The notes under the pieces: model-generated
The model's database searches: none
What the model saw: the letters and a program-made list of their open reading frames with translations, nothing else
Told to the model about the DNA's origin: nothing
NCBI GenBank assembly: GCA_017623155.1
Contig: JAGAPR010000005.1
Location: 55,933 to 119,932, forward strand
Direction: 5' to 3'
DNA: 64,000 bases
Source: Prevotella sp.
GTDB taxonomy: Bacteria > Bacteroidota > Bacteroidia > Bacteroidales > Bacteroidaceae
Part shown: positions 57,137 to 64,000 of the stretch, piece by piece
Layout: each line of letters begins with the position of its first letter
How positions within the stretch are numbered: the first letter of the stretch is position 1
Translations under genes and position numbers: made by a program

Positions 57137-57164
57137 AAAAACAATCATTTATATATCGGTAAAG

Positions 57165-57198
57165 AAAGGCAAGTCTCATTGGAGATTTGCCTTTTTTT
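57165..57198 (+). terminator. Terminator of the rpoBC operon
   Basis: AAAGGCAAGTCTC (57165-57177) pairs with GAGATTTGCCTTT (57182-57194) with one wobble, ending in a run of seven T residues. Confidence 0.9.
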
Positions 57199-57283
57199 GT
57201 TTTAACGGTTTTTATTCCCGCTTGCTGTTTTATCCCGCTTGCCATCGTATTTGTGATAATCGAAAGAATATATGCCGTTTGGG

Positions 57284-57295
57284 GGCTATATAGCC
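57284..57295. promoter_or_regulatory. 12-bp palindrome just upstream of the hydrolase promoter
   Basis: GGCTATATAGCC is fully symmetric and ends 10 bases before the -33 box at 57306. It could be an operator. The rest of 57199-57283 shows only two CCCGCTTGC direct repeats. Confidence 0.35.
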
Positions 57296-57305
57296 GTGGT
57301 TTGTT

Positions 57306-57336
57306 TTTGTGATATATGAATAAATTGATATCTTTG
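57306..57336 (+). promoter_or_regulatory. Promoter of the alpha/beta hydrolase gene
   Basis: TTTG at 57306-57309 and TATCTTTG at 57329-57336 are 19 bases apart. It leaves a ~120-base leader that includes a 20-codon frame (MPDDASVTSPARCRRLRTDT, 57377-57439), possibly a leader peptide but unsupported. Confidence 0.8.
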
Positions 57337-57462
57337 CGGTAGCAATTATAATATAGTTGTTTGTGATAAGGCGGCTTATGCCGGACGATGCGTCGGTCAC
57401 CTCGCCTGCTCGATGTCGTCGACTACGAACTGATACTTAATGAATAAAAACAATAGATAGAG

Positions 57463-58638
57463 ATGAGAAGTATTATTGAAAGATTGTGTCTCGTGACACT
57501 CCTTGCGGCTGTCTGCCTGTGTGCGGAAGCCCAGAAGTCAAAGAAATTGCAAAAACGTGACAAGTACGAGTTCTCGTTCGACCTGCCGTGCTATGTCGAG
57601 CAGCTCAAGCAGGAGCTTACATATCCCATGGCGTGGGGGCGTAGCGATACGAAAAACTTTGCGAAATGGAAAAAGAAAGCCCGTGCCAAGGTGTTCGAGT
57701 GCATGATGGCGCCGCCGTTGCGTGCCGCGTCTTTCGACATGAAAGTCATCGGCGAGGAGCGTCGCGACGGATATACCGCCCGCAAGGTGGAGTTCAATGT
57801 CAACGCCTATTCGCGCGTCACGGCCTATCTGCTCGTGCCGGATGGCAAGGGACCTTTCCCTGCCGTCAACATGCTGCACGACCACGGGGGGCATCTTTTC
57901 ATCGGCAAGGAGAAGATGATACGCCCGTTCGATGAGGATACCGTCGTCACCAATGATGCCGACCGTTGGGCGGAGCGGCTTTACGACAGCAGCTACTTCG
58001 GCGATTTCCTTGCCCGCCACGGCTATGTCGTCTTTTCCGCCGACGCCCCGATGTGGGGCGAGCGCGGGCGTGAGGAGGGCGTAGACCGCAGCAAGTACGA
58101 CATCATTGCCGGAAACATGATGATGCTTGGCCGCGACCTGAGTGCTTTCATGACCTACGACGATATCGCAGGCACCGAGTTCCTCGCCACCCTGCCTTGT
58201 GTCGATGCATCCCGGATAGGGTGCACGGGGTGCTCCATGGGTGCCTATCGGGCGTGGATGCTGGCCGCGCTGAGCGACAGGATAAAGGCCGGTGCTGCCG
58301 TATGCTGGATGGTTACCACCGATGTGCAGATGTCTGTGAAAGACAAGAAGCGCGAGTACGGCGGCTTTGCAAATTGTATTCCTGCCCTGCGACAGTATCT
58401 CGACTATCCCCACATTGCCTCTCTTGCCTGTCCGAAGGCGATGCTCTTCATCAATGGCAGCCGCGACCATCTTTTCCCCACCGATGGCGTGCGAGATGCT
58501 TTCAATACGATGCACGATGTGTGGAACAGTCAGGATGCGGCCGGAAATCTTGAGACAGAGATATGGGATATACCCCATTCCTGCGGATTGAAAGCGCAGC
58601 AGCGGGTACTTGAGTTCTTTGATAAGAAATTGAAGTAA
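57463..58638 (+). CDS. Secreted alpha/beta hydrolase, dienelactone hydrolase/acetyl xylan esterase-like
   Basis: The 391-residue protein has a signal peptide (RLCLVTLLAAVCLCAEAQ). The alpha/beta hydrolase triad can be placed as S258 (GCTGCSMGAYRA), D335 (NGSRDHLFP) and H372 (DIPHSCG). An oxyanion-type HDHGGH segment lies near residue 147. This architecture is common in Bacteroidetes esterases that deacetylate plant glycans, but the substrate is not shown. It has its own promoter and converges on the sensor kinase gene, separated by a hairpin. Confidence 0.8.
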   Translation: MRSIIERLCLVTLLAAVCLCAEAQKSKKLQKRDKYEFSFDLPCYVEQLKQELTYPMAWGRSDTKNFAKWKKKARAKVFECMMAPPLRAASFDMKVIGEERRDGYTARKVEFNVNAYSRVTAYLLVPDGKGPFPAVNMLHDHGGHLFIGKEKMIRPFDEDTVVTNDADRWAERLYDSSYFGDFLARHGYVVFSADAPMWGERGREEGVDRSKYDIIAGNMMMLGRDLSAFMTYDDIAGTEFLATLPCVDASRIGCTGCSMGAYRAWMLAALSDRIKAGAAVCWMVTTDVQMSVKDKKREYGGFANCIPALRQYLDYPHIASLACPKAMLFINGSRDHLFPTDGVRDAFNTMHDVWNSQDAAGNLETEIWDIPHSCGLKAQQRVLEFFDKKLK

Positions 58639-58640
58639 GT

Positions 58641-58675
58641 GGAGTTATGGGTGGCGCAGTGCCTCCCATAACTCC
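58641..58675. terminator. Bidirectional hairpin between hydrolase and sensor kinase
   Basis: GGAGTTATGGG (58641-58651) pairs with CCCATAACTCC (58665-58675), 11 bp. No long T-run, so its strength is uncertain. Confidence 0.5.
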
Positions 58676-58692
58676 CATTTCTCCCGTTCTTC

Positions 58693-61600
58693 CTACAACA
58701 GTATGAAGTGCGATTTCAATACAGATTTCAGCTCCTCGTTGAGTTTCTTCGCATTGATAGGTTTCGAGACGTAGCTGTTAAATCCGTTCTTCATGATGTT
58801 CTCCTTGTCCGAGGCGAACGCGTAAGCCGTCACGGCGATGATGGGCACGGTGGCCGATTTCTTGCGTATCTCTCGTGTGGCTTCGTAGCCGTCCATCCTC
58901 GGCATGTTGATGTCCATGATGATGAGTTGCGGGTTGTGCTTGTCGAACAGTTCCACCGCCTCCATGCCGTCCCATGCGTGAATCAGCTTGTAGTGTGGGC
59001 CGAGTATGGTCTCGAAGAGCAGGTAGTTGCTCTCGTTGTCCTCAGCCACCAGCAGCGTCACTTTCTCGCGCTGTATCTGCTTTTTGGGACTTTCTGCTGT
59101 TTCCGTCTTTTTCTCTATTACGGTAGGCGTGTAGGGAATGGTGAACCAGAACATGCTGCCTTTGCCTTCGCCTTCCGATTTCACTCCTATGCTGCCGCCC
59201 ATCTTTTCTATGATGCTTTTGCAGATTGGCAGTCCGAGACCTGTTCCCTGAACGAAGTTGTTGAGTTTCACAAACCGTTGGAATATCTGTGCCTGTCCTT
59301 CCTTGGATATTCCGCTTCCGGTGTCGCGCACGAAGAAGTAAATTTCCTTGTCGTGCAACTCGTATCCGAATGTTATGCTGCCTTTCTTTGTGAATTTGCA
59401 GGCGTTTGTGAGCATGTTTATCAGCACTTGGGCGAGGCGGTTCGGCTCCGTGTCGATATGGCATTCGTTGGCTCCTAACGTGTAGTTCAGCACCACGTCC
59501 GGCTGCACTTTCATCCTCACCGTCTCATCTATGTTTCTGATGAACTCGTTGAGGTCTGTCGGCTTGTAAGTGAATTCGAGGGTGTTCGCCTCTACTTTTG
59601 CAAGGTCGAGGATGTCTCCGATGAGTTGCAATAGCAACTGGTTGTTGTTTTCGATGATGTTTATGAACTTCTGCTTGTCCTCCTCGTCGTCTGTCGTGGC
59701 CAGCAGGTTGGAAAATCCTATGATGGCGTTCAGCGGGGTGCGTATCTCGTGGCTCATGTTGGCGAGGAAAGCCGATTTCAGCCTGTCCGATTCTTTCGCC
59801 GCTTCTTTTGCCGCGATGAGGTTGGCCTCCTGTTGCTTGCGTGCGGTGATGAGCAGCAGTGAGCCTATGAGTTCTTCCGGCCGCCGGTTCTCGTCATATT
59901 TGGATATCGAGGCGTTCACTTCCATCCAGTCCACGCTCTCCCGGCCCTCGTTTTCCGAAACAATCCTGAATTCGCCCTTGATATATTGCTTGTCGCCTTT
60001 GATGAGGTTGTGATACAGTCTTTTCACGCCGTCAAGATCGTCGGGATGAATTCTTTTCAAGTATTCGTTTTCCTCTATCACATGTGTGCATGCGGTGGAG
60101 TCAGGGCGTTTCGGTATGTTCATGTGCTGCATCACTTTGTTCGCCTCGCAGGAAATAAGATGTGTCTTCAAGTCCCATTTCCATGGTATTATGTGTGCCA
60201 CGGCCAGTGTCATTTCCAGTGTCCGCGACGTGTCTTTCAGCGACTTTTCCGATTTCACCTTGTCGGTGACGTCCATTCCGAACAGCTCCACTTCATCATC
60301 GTTCATCGTCTGGCATATCACGAAGTCATAGTATTTGTCCGTCCGGTCGAAGTAGTGCGTGAATTTGATGTTCTTCTTTGTCTTGCGCAGGTCACCGGCC
60401 ATATTGATGATATATTCCGGGTCGAACAGCTTGTCAGTGCCGTCGTTTGTGTTTTTGTCTGCAAGCTGTTGTGCCTCGTGGTTGCCCGAAGTGAATTTTA
60501 TGTCTGTCACCTTCCCTTTGTTGTCCGATATTATCTGTCCTGTCATGTAGCATATCGGCATGTTGTTTATCATCTTGTCGCGCGAGGCCATCATCAGTAT
60601 CCGTTTGCGCTGGAAGAAGATGAACATTCCCGACACGCACAGCATGGCTGCGATGATGATGCCGCCTAATATTATCTGCCAGAAATACTCCTCCCATAAG
60701 GTCTTTGGCTTGTTGATGAACACGGTGTCTTCCGGGCAGTTGCTTTCCTTTATCGCTCCGTTGTTTTTTATGCGCTCGTAGTTCACTTTCGGTTTTTTAT
60801 TGGTGATGTATGAGAAAGGAATCTCGCGCATGTTTCCTGTTTCCTGCATTGTCCTGAAAGCGGCAAGGCTGTTTTTCAGTATCTCTTCCTTGTTGGGGTA
60901 GTATCCGCCTATCGCGCCGAAGTTCATGTAGCTCTCGCTCAGCGAGAACACGGGGTGGGGTGCGGAGGATATTATCTTCACGTCTCCCGTCACAAGGATG
61001 GGATATCCCATGGCGCTCGGCCGGGCATAGTACCACGACGACAGCAGCATGCCGATGGTCATGTCCTTGGAGGTTAGATACTTCTGTATGGCCTTGCGCG
61101 ATTTTTCAGAGGCTATCAGCCATTCGTATTCGAGGTGTGGATATTTTGCCGACAGGTATTCCCTTATTTTCTTGTCAAGCTCCATGTTGGACACGAGTTC
61201 GTCGGAGGCGAATACCAGCTTCTTCATTTCCGGCTGCATGCCGGCCATCATGTCGATGGTTTCCTTGTACAGGTCGGGCACCTCTACGAACGTGAAGTTA
61301 TAGTCTGCCCTAAGGCTGGACAGCGGTTTATGCTCCGCGTTGGTATACGACTTGTCGCCGGACAGGTATCTGTTGCCCGGGCATATCATGTCGTCCACTC
61401 CGAGAAAGAGCATGGGGATTTCCCTGCCCCATTCGGCTTTTATGCGGTCGCGGAGCGAGAAGGCCATCTTGCCGATGATTACGAGATAGTCGGGATGGTT
61501 GGATTTGAAGCGGTCGAAGATACCGTTCTCGATATTCTCGTACATCGAGTCGGTGCGTATCAGCGAGCTGTTCATGTGCACTACATCGCAGTCGAGCATG

Positions 61601-61824
61601 TCGTTTTTCGACGCTTCCAGCATGAACGGCGTAATATACGACTGCACCCATGGAGCGCTCTCGTTATACGAGTTTATTATCAGCAGTTTCTTTGCTTGTG
61701 GCTCTGCGTGCATCTGCGCCGGCATCAGCACATGGAATATGGCGATCAGGCAGATTGTCGCAATGATGTAGAATTGGCTCCGCCGCGGGAGTAAAAGTGC
61801 ATGTTTTTTTGCTCTGTATGGCAT
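58693..61824 (-). CDS. Hybrid sensor histidine kinase/response regulator with periplasmic substrate-binding-like sensor
   Basis: The 1043-residue protein has an N-terminal helix (about 18-38), then a periplasmic domain (about 45-350) resembling ABC-type substrate-binding proteins (LLIINSYNESAPWVQSYI, FLGVDDMICPGNRYLSGDKS). A second helix lies at about 378-402 (IILGGIIIAAMLCVSGMFIF). PAS-like segments follow, then HisKA with the phospho-His in ANMSHEIRTPLNAIIGFS (about 692), HATPase (NMLTNACKFTKKG, DTGSGIS) and a C-terminal receiver with the phospho-Asp in IIMDINMPRMDG (about 968). No DNA-binding domain, so phosphate must pass on to another protein. Hybrid kinases of Bacteroidetes often sense glycans; the ligand here is unknown. 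Confidence 0.92.
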   Translation of the reverse strand: MPYRAKKHALLLPRRSQFYIIATICLIAIFHVLMPAQMHAEPQAKKLLIINSYNESAPWVQSYITPFMLEASKNDMLDCDVVHMNSSLIRTDSMYENIENGIFDRFKSNHPDYLVIIGKMAFSLRDRIKAEWGREIPMLFLGVDDMICPGNRYLSGDKSYTNAEHKPLSSLRADYNFTFVEVPDLYKETIDMMAGMQPEMKKLVFASDELVSNMELDKKIREYLSAKYPHLEYEWLIASEKSRKAIQKYLTSKDMTIGMLLSSWYYARPSAMGYPILVTGDVKIISSAPHPVFSLSESYMNFGAIGGYYPNKEEILKNSLAAFRTMQETGNMREIPFSYITNKKPKVNYERIKNNGAIKESNCPEDTVFINKPKTLWEEYFWQIILGGIIIAAMLCVSGMFIFFQRKRILMMASRDKMINNMPICYMTGQIISDNKGKVTDIKFTSGNHEAQQLADKNTNDGTDKLFDPEYIINMAGDLRKTKKNIKFTHYFDRTDKYYDFVICQTMNDDEVELFGMDVTDKVKSEKSLKDTSRTLEMTLAVAHIIPWKWDLKTHLISCEANKVMQHMNIPKRPDSTACTHVIEENEYLKRIHPDDLDGVKRLYHNLIKGDKQYIKGEFRIVSENEGRESVDWMEVNASISKYDENRRPEELIGSLLLITARKQQEANLIAAKEAAKESDRLKSAFLANMSHEIRTPLNAIIGFSNLLATTDDEEDKQKFINIIENNNQLLLQLIGDILDLAKVEANTLEFTYKPTDLNEFIRNIDETVRMKVQPDVVLNYTLGANECHIDTEPNRLAQVLINMLTNACKFTKKGSITFGYELHDKEIYFFVRDTGSGISKEGQAQIFQRFVKLNNFVQGTGLGLPICKSIIEKMGGSIGVKSEGEGKGSMFWFTIPYTPTVIEKKTETAESPKKQIQREKVTLLVAEDNESNYLLFETILGPHYKLIHAWDGMEAVELFDKHNPQLIIMDINMPRMDGYEATREIRKKSATVPIIAVTAYAFASDKENIMKNGFNSYVSKPINAKKLNEELKSVLKSHFILL

Positions 61825-61908
61825 AAGTCTTTAATTAATTGTAATGATGAAATATGTGCAAAGATGCCAAGTCGTTTCTTAACGAATAGTCTGTGCATAA
61901 AAACGCTG

Positions 61909-61916
61909 CAAAGATA
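61909..61916 (-). promoter_or_regulatory. -7 promoter box TATCTTTG for the sensor kinase
   Basis: TATCTTTG followed by GCAGCG on the reverse strand, 85 bases upstream of the kinase start. No good -33 box; divergent to the DUF3467 promoter. Confidence 0.5.
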
Positions 61917-61959
61917 GCGATTTTTTTGTATAAACAGGTGTATTTTAGATTAAAACAGT

Positions 61960-61967
61960 TATCTTTG
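61960..61967 (+). promoter_or_regulatory. -7 promoter box TATCTTTG for the DUF3467 gene
   Basis: TATCTTTG followed by GCATAAAACAGG marks the start of a leader with two tandem copies of a hairpin motif. A -33 box is not obvious. Confidence 0.55.
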
Positions 61968-62074
61968 CATAAAACAGGCTTCGCCTCGGCAACTTGAAAC
62001 GAGTTTCGTTGCGCTCGGCTTACACTGTTTTTGCATAAAACAGGCTTCGCCTCGGCAACTTGAAACGAGTTTCG
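61965..62074 (+). repeat. Two tandem copies of the conserved leader hairpin motif
   Basis: The same 44 bases occur at 61965-62008 and 62031-62074 (period 66), running from TTGCATAAAACAGG to GAGTTTCG. Each has the hairpin AACTTG-AAA-CGAGTT, and the part between them includes TTGCGCTCGGCTTACACTG. The leader of the GH31 operon (32488-32545) has a related copy with altered but still paired bases. The second copy is preceded by TGTTTTTG, a near -7 box. Confidence 0.7.
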
Positions 62075-62110
62075 CCGTATTGAAAAGAACAAGATTATTA
62101 ACCAAGATAA

Positions 62111-62443
62111 ATGAAAACGATTATGAGTGAAAATGAAAACAAGCAGCAGGGACAGTTTCAGGTGGAGCTGCCTCAGGAAACAGCACAAGGAGAATATGCC
62201 AACTTTGCCATAATTACCCATTCGAGCAGCGATTTTGTGCTCGACTTTGCCCGTGTGCTCCCCGGAGTGCCAAAAGCACAGGTGCGCAGCCGCGTCATTC
62301 TTGCCCCCGAGCACGCCAAGCGTCTGCTCATGGCCCTGCAAGAGAACATCGTGCGCTACGAGCGTGAGTTCGGACAAATAAAAATACCAAATCAAGAGCC
62401 GCGCACCATAGCCCCCTTTAACGTTGGGAAAGGAGAAGCGTAG
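62111..62443 (+). CDS. DUF3467 protein
   Basis: The 110-residue protein MKTIMSENENKQQGQFQVEL has the DUF3467 pattern ANFAIITHSSSDFVLDFARV then LPGVPKAQVRSRVILAPEHA. Many Bacteroidetes carry this gene directly after rpoC; here a hydrolase and sensor kinase come between. Function unknown. ATG 62123 (MSENENKQQ) is an equally good start and matches the family's common N-terminus. Two leader-hairpin copies lie upstream. Confidence 0.88.
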   Translation: MKTIMSENENKQQGQFQVELPQETAQGEYANFAIITHSSSDFVLDFARVLPGVPKAQVRSRVILAPEHAKRLLMALQENIVRYEREFGQIKIPNQEPRTIAPFNVGKGEA

Positions 62444-62444
62444 A

Positions 62445-62501
62445 TTAAATGAAGAATGAAGAATTACCATGCGGCATGACAATTCTTCATTCTTCACTTA
62501 A
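62445..62501. terminator. Bidirectional terminator hairpin after the DUF3467 gene
   Basis: TTAAATGAAGAATGAAGAAT (from 62445) pairs over 20 of 21 bases with the complement ending CACTTAA at 62501. It overlaps the stop codon of the broken higA frame on the other strand. Confidence 0.7.
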
Positions 62502-62674
62502 AATGCTGCAACAGATTTCCGTATATGTTCGAGAATGACAGACAGTTTGCTGTCGCGGCGGGTCGTCTGCATGTTGTAGGCCGATTGCATGTTTATCCAT
62601 ATATAGGCCGGTATTTCCGTTGCCGCTTCGATTTTCAGTGCCGTGCCGGTTGAATCTCCGTTTGTCCCCGCGAT
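62498..62674 (-). pseudogene. C-terminal fragment of a HigA-type antitoxin
   Basis: The reverse strand encodes about 56 residues ending in a normal stop: GTALKIEAATEIPAYIW, INMQSAYNMQTTRRD and SVILEHIRKSVAAF. ALKIEAATxIPAxxWxNMQ is the C-terminal half of HigA/VapI antitoxins (XRE-family helix-turn-helix). The N-terminal helix-turn-helix is missing: the frame runs into element copy D at 62677. No higB toxin is nearby. It is probably dead. Confidence 0.75.
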
Positions 62675-62676
62675 TA

Positions 62677-63122
62677 TTAATAAATCTTAATGCTGTTAAC
62701 GTCTCTGATATTATATTTACAAAATAAGGCCTCGTAATTGCGTTCTTTTCAAAAAATAATTTCCTCGGCGAAAAAAACGCATTCTCAGAGCATTTTGCGC
62801 AAAACACTGTCTGTCAGCCTTTTATCTGCAAAATCTACCTTTCTTACACACCCTACAACCCCTACTCATTTCCAATTAGGCCGTAATTGCATTCCAATTA
62901 GGCCGTAATTGGACGCTCGTTAGGCCGTAAATGCAATGCAATTACGGCCTTATTGCAACGCAAAAACACCCGAAAATCATATCCGACCCCGAATAATTGC
63001 AGCCCAACCCTCAAATAATGACACGAAAATGTCAATTAAAGTTCTCGGCTTTTTCTAAACGGTGACTTCAAGTCGCACTTTTTTCGTTTAACAATTACCT
63101 CGCGATTTTCACACTATTTAAA
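62677..63122 (+). repeat. Dispersed ~445-bp intergenic element, copy D
   Basis: It begins TTAATAAATCTTAATGCT, parallel to copy C at 41796, and runs in close agreement with it to ATTTAAA at about 63122. The core (about 62874-62960) has four GGCC-centred units spaced 22, 22 and 23. The conserved CTAAACGGTGACTTCAAGTC is in the right part. C and D are the two closest copies. It abuts the higA fragment. Confidence 0.85.
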
Positions 63123-63140
63123 GGAGAGACCCCTCTTAAT

Positions 63141-63279
63141 CTCCCCAAAGGGGAGAAAGGGGAGTACGTCACAGTTTCGGAGAACTCTGAAAATAAATAC
63201 AGCCAATCATGCCTCTGCCTTTCTCCTCCCCTTGGGGAGGCTGGGGCTTCTCATCACTCCGTTTCTCCCCTTTGGGGAG
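63141..63279. repeat. Cluster of three CTCCCC/GGGGAG palindromes
   Basis: Palindromes at 63141-63155 (CTCCCCAAAGGGGAG), 63225-63240 (CCTCCCCTTGGGGAGG) and 63265-63279 (CTCCCCTTTGGGGAG). Between them is CGGAGAACTCTGA, close to the spacer of the pair at 2408-2622. Confidence 0.65.
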
Positions 63280-63301
63280 ATTAGCAAATAAGAAATAAAG
63301 T

Positions 63302-63427
63302 ATGAAAAAGATTTTTGTTATTGCTTTTGCTGGCATTTTCGTGCTACCCAAGTTCTGTGATTATGCTTCAATGGAGGCAAAGTTTCATAAAAAACATACA
63401 TCGAATGGCACTATGAATAAAAAATGA
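63302..63427 (+). CDS. Possible small secreted or membrane peptide
   Basis: A 41-residue frame, MKKIFVIAFAGIFVLPKFCD, has a signal-like N-terminus and then a short polar part (EAKFHKKHTSNGTMNKK). It has no neighbours that suggest a role and lies among repeats. It may be a remnant. Confidence 0.3.
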   Translation: MKKIFVIAFAGIFVLPKFCDYASMEAKFHKKHTSNGTMNKK

Positions 63428-63482
63428 ATTTCATTCCGATTTATGGACTATGACATTCTTTCCGGAACGATTGTAATCACAT

Positions 63483-63630
63483 TTGTAGGGCCGGAGTCTT
63501 GTCTTTGGCCGTAGCCCGCAAGGGCTTTCGGATGGAAATAGAATGTCTTTAACATAAAACATGAATGTCATATCTGCACGTGAATTAGCCCTTACGGGCT
63601 GCGGGCAAAGACAAGACTCCGTCCCTACAA
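63483..63630. mobile_element. MITE-like element with 44-bp inverted ends, TTGTAGGGAC family
   Basis: The left arm (63483-63526) and right arm (63587-63630) match at 40 of 44 positions when one is reversed, around a 60-base centre. The right end reads GTCCCTACAA outward, as in the element at 30034-30126. It has no coding capacity and shows no clear target duplication. Confidence 0.7.
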
Positions 63631-63766
63631 TTCAATACGTTCACCGCGGATTTTATACTGAGCCATTAAAATTTGGAACAATGTGCCTTGCGGTGACATT
63701 CGCCGCAGGATTTGTTAATTTACTATAAATAAATTGTTTAATAAAAAAACGTATCATAATTATTTG

Positions 63767-63774
63767 TATTTTTG
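63767..63774 (+). promoter_or_regulatory. -7 promoter box TATTTTTG for the last gene
   Basis: TATTTTTG is 34 bases upstream of ATG 63809; no clear -33 box. Confidence 0.55.
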
Positions 63775-63808
63775 TAAAAATTTATTTTAAACTTATAACC
63801 GTATCATT

Positions 63809-64000
63809 ATGAAAAAAGTATTTATCAACATCTTTATTATCAGCTGTATAGCCGCATGTCCGAGTTTTGCGCAACTCAAAGTAAACACTAACGGCAATGT
63901 ATCCGTCAAAAGTATTACCGGAACACCGTTATCCCCGCTATGTATCGGGAGCAACGGAGATACTATCTTCAATATTCACTCTGTGAACTTGTCCAAAAAC
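63809..64000 (+). CDS. Secreted protein, N-terminal part (cut by the window edge)
   Basis: Sixty-four residues are visible. A signal peptide (MKKVFINIFIISCIAACPSFAQ) leads into LKVNTNGNVSVKSITGTPLS, which resembles the start of Bacteroidetes secreted proteins with tail-fibre-like or adhesin domains. The remainder lies outside, so no function is given. Confidence 0.75.
   Translation, partial: MKKVFINIFIISCIAACPSFAQLKVNTNGNVSVKSITGTPLSPLCIGSNGDTIFNIHSVNLSKN

Noticed and set aside
57377-57439. 20-codon leader peptide ahead of the hydrolase
   Set aside because: No start context, no rare-codon run and no alternative hairpins seen; left as a remark.

Overview
The window is chromosomal DNA from a member of the Bacteroidales, most likely Prevotella or a close relative. 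The clues are Bacteroidetes-type promoters (TTTG, 19-21 bases, TAnnTTTG) ahead of most transcription units, few Shine-Dalgarno sequences, secreted proteins ending in a Bacteroidetes-style 'GLYIVNGRKV' tail, an Omp28-like protein, and the order xer-hpf-tRNAs-tuf-secE-nusG-rplKAJL-rpoBC. No phage, plasmid, CRISPR array or classical insertion sequence was seen. The genus is an inference.

Layout. 0-12 kb: start of an argE-like deacetylase (cut by the window edge), a TPR/HTH membrane regulator, and three large secreted proteins (Omp28-like, M6 metalloprotease, 1603-residue multidomain adhesin). 13-30 kb: mostly housekeeping genes (acyl-CoA ligase, prfB, CYTH protein, VanZ-like protein, sodium symporter, helix-hairpin-helix protein, anaerobic sulfatase maturase, priA, FadL-type porin, 7TM-HD phosphodiesterase, gltX, waaA, gamma carbonic anhydrase). 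31-42 kb: a periplasmic TonB-domain protein, then a five-gene operon of GH31, GH3, a PCMD-like lipidic/secreted protein, an Omp85-type barrel and a phosphoethanolamine transferase. 42-57 kb: the translation/transcription block rpsU, xer, hpf, five tRNA genes, tuf, secE, nusG, rplK, rplA, rplJ, rplL, rpoB, rpoC. 57-64 kb: an alpha/beta hydrolase, a hybrid sensor kinase, a DUF3467 protein, then a repeat-rich stretch with a broken higA and the start of one more secreted protein.

The least explained material lies between genes. A dispersed ~445-bp element occurs four times (about 12.2, 31.9, 41.8 and 62.7 kb). Each copy carries four GGCC-centred near-palindromes about 22 bp apart, three in one orientation and one inverted. 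One copy starts exactly where a higA-type antitoxin reading frame ends. An element upstream of priA has unrelated flanking sequence but the same geometry: four GGCC-core units, three plus one inverted, 22-23 bp apart, inside perfect 25-bp inverted repeats. There are also two members of a family with TTGTAGGGAC inverted ends, many CTCCCC/GGGGAG palindromes, and a short hairpin leader shared by the GH31 operon and the DUF3467 gene that shows compensatory base changes. These are the best candidates for something undescribed.
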